Shown: one piece after another, positions 35,896 through 43,803 of the stretch
Position numbering within the stretch: position 1 is the first letter of the stretch
Layout of the letters: each line of letters starts with the position of its first letter
DNA from: Actinotalea alkalitolerans
GTDB taxonomy: Bacteria; Actinomycetota; Actinomycetes; Actinomycetales; Cellulomonadaceae
Direction of reading: 5' to 3'
Assembly (NCBI RefSeq): GCF_023369855.1
Contig: NZ_JAMBPP010000015.1
Span: 29,028 to 93,027 of the forward strand
Length of the DNA stretch: 64,000 bases
Notes under the pieces: model-generated
What the model saw: only the letters and a program-made list of their open reading frames with translations
Database searches by the model: none
What the model was told of the DNA's origin: nothing
Program-made: the position numbers and the translations under genes

Positions 35896-37842
35896 ATGCT
35901 CGACGCGCCACCCCGCCGGCTCACGACCGCAGCAGGTCCGGCGATCTCGCGCACCGGGCTGCGGGACCACCTCGTCGCCGCCACCGCGGGCATCGTCGTG
36001 GGAGCCCTGGCCGTCACCCTGCGGGTCGGTGGCGGGCTCCACGGCTCCCTCGCGCTGGGCGTGGCCATCCTCCTGGTCCTGGCGGTACCGACCTCGCGGC
36101 TCCTGTCCCGGCGGATCTTCCTGTCCGGCGCCCTGGTCTTCGGCGCCATACCGGTCCTGTGGTGGTGGGACCTGCCGCTAGGACCCGTCGGCCGGGCGAC
36201 CGGCCTGCTGGCCGGAATCGCCGGTGGGCTCACCACCGCGGTCCTGTGGAAGGGGCGCGCCGAGGCGGGACCACGGATTCGGTCCCTCGTTCCCGCGCGC
36301 GCTCTCGTCGACCTGGTGCCGGTCGCTGCAGCCGGGGCCACCGCGTGGGTCGCCCACGGCTGGCTCACCGTCTCGAGCGGAGCCACGGCCTTGGCCGCCC
36401 TGCTGCCCGGGTGGGACAACTCGGCCCACTACGGCATGGTCCACATGATGCGCGCGCACGGCACCACGGTCACCGGCCTCGCGGGTGCCCCGGCCGATGA
36501 GCAGTGGAAGTTCGTCGAGTATCCCCAGGGGTACCACGCGGTGGTCGCGACCGTGATGGAGACCCTGTCCTCACCGGAGCTCTCCTCGGTCGAGGACGAG
36601 GTGGTGACCTACGTCAACGCGCAGGGCTGGGTCCTGGTGCTGGTCGCGACGATGATCGCCGCGGGCCTGTGCTCGCTGCCCGCCCTACGCCGACGTCCGG
36701 CGTTCGCGGTGCCCGTCGCGGTGTTCGCCGTCGTCGGGTTCGTCGTGGGGAGCGAGGGCGGGTCCTTCGTCGCCGGGTTCGCGAACTTCATGGTGGCGGC
36801 CGCCCTGACCGCCTGCATCCCGCTGCTCGTCGTGACGATGCACCGGGTCCTGATGCCGGTGCACCTGGCGGCCCTCGGCGGTCTGCTCGTCGCGGTGGCC
36901 CACGGGTGGTTCCTGCTGCTGGTGGTCGCTGTTCCCGCCGCTGCGCTCGTGCTCGTCCCGGTCGAGCGCACGCGTCGGGCCACCAGCCGTACCACGAAGG
37001 TCCTCTGCGGCGCGGTGGTCGTGCTGACCGCCGTCGGGATGCTGCAGGCACTGCAGATCCTCAGCGTGCTCGACCCCGGAGAGGTGCTGGTCATCCCCGG
37101 GGGCATCCTCGTACCGGACCTCGGGCGGGTTCTCGCCCTGGCCCTCGGTGCGATCGGTGCCTGCCTCCTGGTGTCCAGGTACCGCGGCGGGCCACGAACG
37201 GCCTGGTGCGCACTGGTGCCTGCGGCCGGTCTGGTGGCGGCCGCGTTCCTCGGGCTCTTCCAGCTCTACGCCGGCGGTGAGCTCTCGTACTACTTCTGGA
37301 AGCTGCTCGTCGGGGTCGAGCTGGTCAGCGCCGTGGTGCTGGCCCTGGCCCTGGCCACCGCCCTGCCCGCCCTGCCCGGCCGCGCGCCGCACGGCCGTGG
37401 GCGCCTGCGGGAGGGGGCCGCCGTGGTCGTGCTCACCCTGGCCGCCACCCAGGTCTTCGGGTTCACCGGAACGGGTCAGGGACGATTCCGGGCCGCCGAC
37501 ACCGCTCCGACCGTCGCCCAGCACCTCATCGCTGCGGTGGGGTCCACCGCGGGCGTCCCGGCCTCCCGGGTCACTTACCTCGCTACCCCGGGCGAGGGCG
37601 CGCTGCACCCGATCAACGCCCAGCAGTGGTTCCTGGCGCTCAGCGGCCGGTGGACCGTGGAGGCGAACGACGACACCGCCCTCCTCGTGGGGCCGACGGG
37701 TGCGGCGAACGAGCCCAGCGGCGTCCTGGGTCTGCTGCTCGAGCGACCTGGCGCGGTCGTCGTCCTCGACCCCGATCAGGCCGCGGTCCTCCGTGCCCAG
37801 GCCACGAGTCCCGAGATCACCGCCCGCATCCTCAGCTGGTGA
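35896..37842 (+). CDS. Large polytopic membrane protein, DUF6541/GT-C-like
   Basis: A 648-residue protein with about 13 membrane helices and an extracytoplasmic loop after helix 5-6 carrying LLPGWDNSAHYGMVHMMRAH, where Asp and His residues resemble a GT-C active-site loop. The C-terminal 120 residues are soluble and extracytoplasmic. It sits between rmlA and rmlD and resembles actinobacterial DUF6541-type proteins. A polyprenyl-phosphate-sugar-dependent glycosyltransferase is plausible, but no donor motif proves it. Confidence 0.83.
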   Translation: MLDAPPRRLTTAAGPAISRTGLRDHLVAATAGIVVGALAVTLRVGGGLHGSLALGVAILLVLAVPTSRLLSRRIFLSGALVFGAIPVLWWWDLPLGPVGRATGLLAGIAGGLTTAVLWKGRAEAGPRIRSLVPARALVDLVPVAAAGATAWVAHGWLTVSSGATALAALLPGWDNSAHYGMVHMMRAHGTTVTGLAGAPADEQWKFVEYPQGYHAVVATVMETLSSPELSSVEDEVVTYVNAQGWVLVLVATMIAAGLCSLPALRRRPAFAVPVAVFAVVGFVVGSEGGSFVAGFANFMVAAALTACIPLLVVTMHRVLMPVHLAALGGLLVAVAHGWFLLLVVAVPAAALVLVPVERTRRATSRTTKVLCGAVVVLTAVGMLQALQILSVLDPGEVLVIPGGILVPDLGRVLALALGAIGACLLVSRYRGGPRTAWCALVPAAGLVAAAFLGLFQLYAGGELSYYFWKLLVGVELVSAVVLALALATALPALPGRAPHGRGRLREGAAVVVLTLAATQVFGFTGTGQGRFRAADTAPTVAQHLIAAVGSTAGVPASRVTYLATPGEGALHPINAQQWFLALSGRWTVEANDDTALLVGPTGAANEPSGVLGLLLERPGAVVVLDPDQAAVLRAQATSPEITARILSW

Positions 37843-37861
37843 GCTGCCCGCACCGCGTCGG

Positions 37862-38713
37862 TCAGCCGGGCAGCAGGACCGTCTCGGACGCCTCGGCCCA
37901 GCGACGTGCCCAGTCGTCGATGGGCTCGACCGAGACCGCCCGCAGAGCCGTGTGGTCGAGCACCGAGTAGGACGGGCGCGGGGCTGCCCGCACGTACCCC
38001 TCGCTCGTGGTTGTCCGGACGATCCCCGGGTCCATCCCGGCGGCAGCGACCGCCGCCTGCGCGAAGCCGTGCCAGGACGTCTGGCCCGACGACGTGCCGT
38101 GGTACGTGCCGGCACGAGCACCCGTGCTCACCAACCGGTGCACGAGGTCGGCGAGGTCCACGGTCCACGTGGGCTGACCCACCTGGTCGTCGACGACCTC
38201 GAGCTCACCGCGCTCCCGGGCGACCCGCACGATCGTCTTCGGGAAGCAGCCCCCGTGCGCACCGTAGAGCCAGGCCGTGCGGACCACGAGATGGTCGGGG
38301 TTCTCGGCGCGCACGGCCCACTCCCCGGCCCCCTTGGTCCGCCCGTAGGCCGACCTGGGTGCCAGCGGTGCGTCCTCGGCGTACGGCTGCGCGGCGTGGC
38401 CGTCGAAGACGTAGTCCGTCGAGATCTGGACGGTGCGCGCACCCGCGTTCCGGGCGGCCCGGGCGAGGTTCGCGGCGCCGACGGCGTTGATCGCGAAGGC
38501 CGTGGCCTCGTCGGCCTCGGCGGCGTCGACCGCGGTGTACGCGGCGCAGTTCATCACGACGTCGAACCCGTCCGCGACCCCGAGGCACGCCTGCGGGTCG
38601 GCGATGTCGATCTCCTCGCGGTCGATGCCCTCGACGTGCTCACCGCGCTCGGCCAGAAGCGCCGTCACATCCTGCCCGAGCATCCCCTTCGCACCCACCA
38701 CCAGCCAGCGCAC
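37862..38713 (-). CDS. rmlD: dTDP-4-dehydrorhamnose reductase
   Basis: RmlD does the final NAD(P)H-dependent step to dTDP-rhamnose. The 283-residue short-chain dehydrogenase has the Rossmann motif GAKGMLGQ (7-14), the substrate segment NCAAYTAVDAAE, STDYVFDG and the catalytic pair Y123-x3-K127 in YGRTKGAGE. It overlaps nothing and is transcribed convergently to the upstream membrane protein and divergently from rmlC. Confidence 0.97.
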   Translation of the reverse strand: MRWLVVGAKGMLGQDVTALLAERGEHVEGIDREEIDIADPQACLGVADGFDVVMNCAAYTAVDAAEADEATAFAINAVGAANLARAARNAGARTVQISTDYVFDGHAAQPYAEDAPLAPRSAYGRTKGAGEWAVRAENPDHLVVRTAWLYGAHGGCFPKTIVRVARERGELEVVDDQVGQPTWTVDLADLVHRLVSTGARAGTYHGTSSGQTSWHGFAQAAVAAAGMDPGIVRTTTSEGYVRAAPRPSYSVLDHTALRAVSVEPIDDWARRWAEASETVLLPG

Positions 38714-38799
38714 ACCGTCTCCTGTCGTCGTCGGAACCCGGTCAGACTAGCGGCCTCGGTAGGCTTGCCCGGTTCGCAGCACCCTCCGAGAGGACAGAC

Positions 38800-39417
38800 A
38801 TGACCTACCGCGAGCTCACGGTGCCCGGCGCCTGGGAGATCACCCCGAAGCAGCACGGCGACCCTCGCGGCGTCTTCCTCGAGTACTTCCAGGGCGGTCC
38901 CTTCGCCGAGGCCACCGGGCACGCCTTCGACCTGCAGCAGGCCAACTGCTCGGTCTCGGCGGCCGGGGTGCTCCGCGGCATCCACTTCGCCGACGTCCCG
39001 CCGGGCCAGGCGAAGTACGTGACGTGCGCCAAGGGCGCGGTCCTGGACGTGGCGATCGACCTGCGCGTCGGCTCGCCGACCTTCGGCCGGTGGGACACGG
39101 TGCTCCTGGACGACGTCGACCGGCGGGCCATCTACCTCAGCGAGGGTCTCGGGCACGCGTTCCTGTCCCTCGAGGACGACTCGACCGTCCTGTACCTCTG
39201 CTCCACGGGGTACTCACCGGGGCGCGAGCACGGGATCCACCCCCTCGACCCCGACGTCGCGATCGAGTGGCCCACCACGGCGCGGGACGGATCCCCGCTG
39301 ACCCCGCAACTGTCCGACAAGGACCTCGCAGCCCCGAGCCTGCGTGAGGCCCGGGACCGAGGGCTCCTGCCGGTCCACACCGCGGTCGAGGACTACATCA
39401 GGTCGCTCGGACGCTAG
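38800..39417 (+). CDS. rmlC: dTDP-4-dehydrorhamnose 3,5-epimerase
   Basis: RmlC converts dTDP-4-keto-6-deoxyglucose to the L-lyxo sugar. The 205-residue cupin enzyme has VLRGIHFADVPPGQAKYVTC with the conserved RG-x-H, the strand DLRVGSPTFGRW and LSEGLGHAFLSLEDDSTVLYL holding the catalytic His-Asp region. GAGAGGA precedes the ATG. Its stop codon shares the CTAG sequence with the stop of the convergent DUF4214 gene. Confidence 0.97.
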   Translation: MTYRELTVPGAWEITPKQHGDPRGVFLEYFQGGPFAEATGHAFDLQQANCSVSAAGVLRGIHFADVPPGQAKYVTCAKGAVLDVAIDLRVGSPTFGRWDTVLLDDVDRRAIYLSEGLGHAFLSLEDDSTVLYLCSTGYSPGREHGIHPLDPDVAIEWPTTARDGSPLTPQLSDKDLAAPSLREARDRGLLPVHTAVEDYIRSLGR

Positions 39418-40262
39418 AGGTAGGACATGTACTCCTGGCTCGAGATGATGCTGCCGATGACCGACTCGTAGCGGACCCCGGACTGGATCGCTGTGACCCA
39501 CGTCGTTCGGCCGCTCGCGTCCAGGCGCCGGCCGAGCAACCACTGGTAGTCCGCGTCGACGTCGACGGCAAGTCGCTCCGTGGACAGCAAGAAGGCCAGT
39601 GCGATCTGCTCACGCGACATCTTGGGAGGGGCCGGGGGCCGGGGCCGCACAGTGTCGAGGCCGTTCCCGACGCGCACTCCCCAGAGACGGCTCAGCCAGT
39701 AGTAGAACTCCTCGTCGCCAGGCGAGCGGCCGAGCACATCGCGGTAGAGGCTCCGGATGAAGTACTGGTCCACACCGTCGGCGACCGACAGGAAGTACTC
39801 GTCCGAACCGAGGAAGCCTGCCTCGAGCTGCTGGACGGTCATGCCCTCGCGCATCCGCTGGAGCCAGAACGTCGAGCCTGCCCGCTCCGGTGCTCGCCCG
39901 AGGTAGTCCTCGTAGGCGCCCGTGATGAGCCCCGTGCGGAACTCGTCCGAGCCGGTGATCGAGTCGGCGACGGCGCGGGGCGGTGTGCCGGACCGCAGGG
40001 CCGCGCTCCAGGTCGCCAGACCAGTGGGGTCGACGGCACGGCCGAAGAGGTCCGCGTACACCAGCGCGATGTAGGCCTTGATCTTCGCGTCGTCCATCCC
40101 GGCGAGGACACTGGTAGCCACCTGCGCCTCGGCGACGACGGCTGGGGCAGGCACCGCTGGAGCTGCTGTGGCCGATCCGGCCGTCAGACCCAAGGCGACG
40201 ACCACCGCCGTTGCCCGGAGACCGAGCATGCCCATGACCTCGCGCGCGCTTCTGCCACCCAT
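39414..40262 (-). CDS. Exported protein made of four DUF4214 repeats
   Basis: A roughly 282-residue protein: a signal peptide (LRATAVVVALGLTAGSATAAPA), a short linker, then four DUF4214 units from about residue 60 to the end. Each has the form Y-x3-LGR-x-[PV]-D-x-GL-x-W-x20-FL-x-S-x-EY; for instance ALVYADLFGRAVDPTGLATW and EDYLGRAPERAGSTFWLQRM. The third unit has a ~20-residue Pro/Arg insertion. DUF4214 has no proven function. The final unit IIGSIISSQEYMSYL nearly matches the end of the protease-DUF4214 protein at 41569. ATGs at 40262 and 40235 are both possible starts. Confidence 0.88.
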   Translation of the reverse strand: MGGRSAREVMGMLGLRATAVVVALGLTAGSATAAPAVPAPAVVAEAQVATSVLAGMDDAKIKAYIALVYADLFGRAVDPTGLATWSAALRSGTPPRAVADSITGSDEFRTGLITGAYEDYLGRAPERAGSTFWLQRMREGMTVQQLEAGFLGSDEYFLSVADGVDQYFIRSLYRDVLGRSPGDEEFYYWLSRLWGVRVGNGLDTVRPRPPAPPKMSREQIALAFLLSTERLAVDVDADYQWLLGRRLDASGRTTWVTAIQSGVRYESVIGSIISSQEYMSYL

Positions 40263-40398
40263 CGACGTACCCGCCCCTCTCGGCCCTGGCGACACCCGGG
40301 CGGGCACGTCCAAGGGCTGATGCTGGCCGAGATCCTAGGGGTCGCAGGGGCCCGCCGGGTCGGATCGGACAGAGTTCACCCGGTGTACTCACTCATGA

Positions 40399-41526
40399 TC
40401 ACTCCCGGTGCAGCGCCCGCTCGTACGCGGCGACGTGGGCGCTCGCGGCCGCCGCCCAGGTGAAGCCTGCCGCGCGCTCGACGGCGTCGGCGGCCAGCAC
40501 CGTGCAGCGCGCCGGGTCGTCGAGCATCTCGCGCAGGGACGACGCGATGCTCTCCTCGTCGGTGCCGCAGTAGGCGACGGCGTCGCCGCCGACCTCGGGC
40601 AGGGACAGCTCCCGGGTGGTCAGCACTGCCGCGCCGCACGCCATCGCCTCGAGCACCGGCAGGCCGAACCCCTCGCCGAGGCTGGGGTAGGCCACGATGC
40701 GAGCGCCCCCCAGGAACCCGGCGAGGTCACCGAGCGGCAGGTATCCCGTGCGCAGCACCTGCAGGTGCGCGGGAACCGCACGCACTGCCGGTTCGACCGC
40801 GTCGTCCCAGCCCCGACCCCCTGCCAGGACGAGCGCAGGCGGGTCGGGGGTGTGGGCCACGGCAGCTACCCAGGCGCGCACCAGCGCTGGCACGTTCTTC
40901 CGCGGCTCGAGCGTGCCGAGGAACCCGACGTACTCCTGCTCGGGCCCGAGTCCCAGGGAGCCCCGCACCCTGCTCCGTTCAGCGTCGCCGACCGGCCGGA
41001 AGAGGCTCGTGTCTACCCCGTGGTGCGCGACCTGGTACTGGTCCTCGGTGCCACCGACGAAACGCCGCACCTCGTCGCGCGTCGCCGCGGAGGGCACCAC
41101 GAGACCCGCCGCGCGCCGGACCGCGGTCCGGATCGCGGCCCGGAAGAAGCGCCCCTTGAGCGGGGAGTGCAGCTCGGGGTGGCTGTAGAAGGTTGCGTCG
41201 TGCAGGGTCACGACGACCGGGACGCCGGCGAGCCGCGGCATCGTGTAGTGAGGGCTGTGCAGCACCTGGACCCCTGTGCCGCGCACCAGCCGCGGGAGCC
41301 CCACCTGCTCCCACGTCATCCGGGCGGGACGGCCACTGGTGAGGGCCGGGGCCACCGCGATCTCGGCCGACGGCACGATCTCCGAGGTGACGCTCGCATC
41401 GCGGGCCTGGCAGACGACCACCAGGTCGACCCCTTGCTCGGCCAGCGCAGGGAGCAGCGCGTCGACGTAGCGGCCGACACCTCCGCGGTCCGCCGGGATC
41501 GCCGTCGCGTCGAGGAGAAGTCGCAC
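40399..41526 (-). CDS. GT4 glycosyltransferase
   Basis: A 375-residue GT-B enzyme of family 4. Diagnostic blocks are the N-terminal GGVGRYVDALLPALAEQG, the central LGTLEPRKNVPALVRAW (nucleotide-sugar domain) and the catalytic EGFGLPVLEAMACG (E-x7-E). It probably transfers mannose, rhamnose or a similar sugar from a nucleotide donor to a lipid-linked acceptor. A TACGAT box lies six bases before the GTG start, so the message is probably leaderless. It is bracketed by the two DUF4214 genes. Confidence 0.92.
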   Translation of the reverse strand: MRLLLDATAIPADRGGVGRYVDALLPALAEQGVDLVVVCQARDASVTSEIVPSAEIAVAPALTSGRPARMTWEQVGLPRLVRGTGVQVLHSPHYTMPRLAGVPVVVTLHDATFYSHPELHSPLKGRFFRAAIRTAVRRAAGLVVPSAATRDEVRRFVGGTEDQYQVAHHGVDTSLFRPVGDAERSRVRGSLGLGPEQEYVGFLGTLEPRKNVPALVRAWVAAVAHTPDPPALVLAGGRGWDDAVEPAVRAVPAHLQVLRTGYLPLGDLAGFLGGARIVAYPSLGEGFGLPVLEAMACGAAVLTTRELSLPEVGGDAVAYCGTDEESIASSLREMLDDPARCTVLAADAVERAAGFTWAAAASAHVAAYERALHRE

Positions 41527-41532
41527 CGGTCG

Positions 41533-41538
41533 ATCGTA
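41533..41538 (-). promoter_or_regulatory. -10 box of a leaderless promoter (minus strand)
   Basis: Read on the minus strand this is TACGAT, six bases before the GTG at 41526. It lies in the 42-base gap between the protease-DUF4214 gene and the GT4 gene. Confidence 0.55.
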
Positions 41539-41568
41539 GACTGCCCTCGGCCGCGCGATCCTGCATGG

Positions 41569-43617
41569 TCAACGACGCGCGTAGTACTCGTCGCTCGAGA
41601 TGATCCCCCCGATGATCGCCTCAACGCGCACTCCCCGCTGAATCTGCGAGACCCAGTCCCGACGCCCGGTCGGGTCGATGGACCGGCCCAGCAGGTGCCG
41701 GTAGTGGCCGTCGACCACGGTGGTCAGATACTCGGTCGAGAGCAGGAAGCCCAGGGACACGGCGTGGCGTGACATGCCGCCCGCGAGCTGCTGGCGCCAG
41801 AACGTGACCTCGGAGGCTCCCGGGGCACGGTCCAGGACGTGCCCGTAGAGGCGGGTGACCCACCGGCGGTCGTTCGACCCCGAGCCGAGGTAGTACTCCG
41901 GGGAGGCCAGGAAGCCCGCCTCCATCTCCTGGATCGTCATCCCCGCGCGCATGTGGCCCAGCCAGTGCTGCAGGCCTGAGGGATCAGGGCTGCGCCCCAG
42001 GAAGGCCTTGTATGACGCCGTGATGAGACGGCTGCGGTACTCCTCGGATCCGGTGACGGCGTTGGCTACGGCGACCCGCGGGGTGCCCGCGCGCAACGCA
42101 TCGGTCCAGGTCGCCAGACCGGAGGGGTCGGGCTGGCGTTCAAAGAGGTCCAGATAGACCCGCGTGACGTAGCGTGCAACCGCGTCCGAGTCGGCCGGCC
42201 CGACGACGACCCGCGCGCGCTGGCCGATGCTCTCGACCCGCAGCGCGAGCGAGCTCCCCGGGATCCGCCACACTCCGCCCGCTGGCAGGTTCGGCGCCGA
42301 GAACGCGTTCGTGGCGGGTGCCTGCATGTCGAGCAGGAAGGACTCGGGGTAGCCCTTGGCCGTCGACCGCAGCCTGACCTGTACCCCGGCCCAGGCGGGT
42401 CTTCTCACGTCGCGGCCCGCGTTGGGGCGGAACTCGACGTAGACCGTCCCCAGGGGCACGGTCACCGCGACCGCGCGCATCTGCGAGACGGACGCCATCG
42501 GGTGCAGGTCGACAGTGACGGTCTGACTCGACGTCGTACCCGCGATCCTGGTCACCGTGGCCATCCCGAGATGGTCCGCGAGAGCCGTGTTGAGGTTCCC
42601 GGAGGCCATCGACATCCCGATCCCCATGACGTCGGCATGATCCGCGTACTCCTTGGCGGTGCATGCCCCGCTCAGCGGTACCCGGGCACCGTTCGACGTG
42701 CAGGTCCGGGTGTTGGCGTGCCCCAGGCCGAGGTTGTGCCCGAACTCGTGGGCCAGCACGTCGCGCGCCTGGGATCCGTTGATCCAGATCGTGGTTCCGC
42801 CCACGGAGGCCATGCCCGCCCACCCGCCGCAGTCCGCGCGCACCGGGAAGTACACGGCGATGTGGTGGGTGGACGGCCGGGACCCGGTGAGCCCGTGGGC
42901 GGTGAGGGCCTGGTTCCAGATCGATGTGGTGTTGCACGACCCGGGATCGGTGATGGTCTTCCAGTTCCTCACGTCAGTGGTCATCGCGAGCTGTCCGGCG
43001 GACTGCTCCGACCAGTACTGCCGGGTGCTCTCCGCGAGGTTGGTCAGCGATGCGTTGGTCGCCGCGTCTGGGGAGCCGAAGTGGACCGGAAGAATGGTCA
43101 GGGTCCGTCCTGCCGGGGCGGCGAGCAGGGTCCCCTCGCCGTCGCCCGCGCCCAGGGGCGCATCCTCGAGAGCGGGGGCGACCTCGACGAGCTGCGCCTC
43201 CGGGCCCGTGGGGTCGGTCGCGGCCGCGAGGGCCTCGTCCGGTGTGAGATCGCCATGGGACTGCACGGACACCACGACCCCCTCGCCCGAGACCATGTCG
43301 GTGTCCACAAGCGCCTCGGGGAGGTCGTACATCTGGCCGTCGACCTCGAGCATCGGCACGAGCACGTCCTGGTGCGCGTCGTGGTCGTGGTCGAGCTCGA
43401 CGTCGTCGGGGTGGGTGTCGACGAAGACCTGGTAGAAGGTCCCGGCCACCTCGTACGTGACCTCCCGCACCTCGGACGCAGCGGCACCGCCCGCACCGAC
43501 CACGCCGACGACGACGGCGGTGGCGGTGGCGAGAGCGCCCCAGGTGCGGCGCAGCCTCTCCCGCTCCACGACCGGAGGGTGGTGCGGGGAGGGAGCGGAC
43601 CGGGACAAGGGGCGCAT
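41569..43617 (-). CDS. Secreted metzincin-type metalloprotease with four DUF4214 repeats
   Basis: A 682-residue protein with an N-terminal signal/anchor (ALATATAVVVGVVGAGGAAA, residues 28-47), a propeptide-like region, a metalloprotease domain, a beta-rich spacer and a C-terminal DUF4214 array (479-682). The zinc site HEFGHNLGLGH (290-300; ligands H290, H294, H300, catalytic E291) plus the Met-turn ADVMG (M331) define a metzincin; CGGWAGMASVGGTTIWIN upstream fits the gametolysin/M11-like type. Four DUF4214 units follow, each about 50 residues, ending IIGGIISSDEYYARR. GGAG precedes the ATG. Substrate unknown; a cell-surface role is inferred from the signal and location in a polysaccharide locus. 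Confidence 0.9.
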   Translation of the reverse strand: MRPLSRSAPSPHHPPVVERERLRRTWGALATATAVVVGVVGAGGAAASEVREVTYEVAGTFYQVFVDTHPDDVELDHDHDAHQDVLVPMLEVDGQMYDLPEALVDTDMVSGEGVVVSVQSHGDLTPDEALAAATDPTGPEAQLVEVAPALEDAPLGAGDGEGTLLAAPAGRTLTILPVHFGSPDAATNASLTNLAESTRQYWSEQSAGQLAMTTDVRNWKTITDPGSCNTTSIWNQALTAHGLTGSRPSTHHIAVYFPVRADCGGWAGMASVGGTTIWINGSQARDVLAHEFGHNLGLGHANTRTCTSNGARVPLSGACTAKEYADHADVMGIGMSMASGNLNTALADHLGMATVTRIAGTTSSQTVTVDLHPMASVSQMRAVAVTVPLGTVYVEFRPNAGRDVRRPAWAGVQVRLRSTAKGYPESFLLDMQAPATNAFSAPNLPAGGVWRIPGSSLALRVESIGQRARVVVGPADSDAVARYVTRVYLDLFERQPDPSGLATWTDALRAGTPRVAVANAVTGSEEYRSRLITASYKAFLGRSPDPSGLQHWLGHMRAGMTIQEMEAGFLASPEYYLGSGSNDRRWVTRLYGHVLDRAPGASEVTFWRQQLAGGMSRHAVSLGFLLSTEYLTTVVDGHYRHLLGRSIDPTGRRDWVSQIQRGVRVEAIIGGIISSDEYYARR

Positions 43618-43791
43618 GCTTCTCCAGCGTGGTCAGCACAAGGGCGCCGTCGGCAGAGCGAGGGCCGGCGACGAGGGGTGATTGGTCTCACAGAGTATCG
43701 ACCACTCCCGGGACGCCCTTGAGGCCCAGCGGCGTCGCGCGCCCGAACGCGGCCCGCCCGGGCGGGCTGCTCGCACCGGGACCGCACCGCC

Positions 43792-43797
43792 TAGGCT
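43792..43797 (+). promoter_or_regulatory. -10 box of a leaderless promoter
   Basis: TAGGCT ends six bases before the GTG at 43804, identical in sequence and spacing to that of the TIGR03089 gene. Confidence 0.65.
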
Positions 43798-43803
43798 CGG
43801 GCC

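Noticed and set aside
36685..38121. Long minus-strand frame opposite the membrane protein and rmlD region
   Set aside because: Arg/Gly/Gln-rich, no family features, opposite a membrane protein with a clear hydrophobic pattern.
40263..40398. Possible gene between the DUF4214 gene and the GT4 gene
   Set aside because: 135 bases with no coding signal; holds only a leader or promoter.
43618..43803. Possible small gene between the protease and GT4 gene
   Set aside because: Short frames only, no ribosome-binding site, and the interval is needed for divergent promoters.
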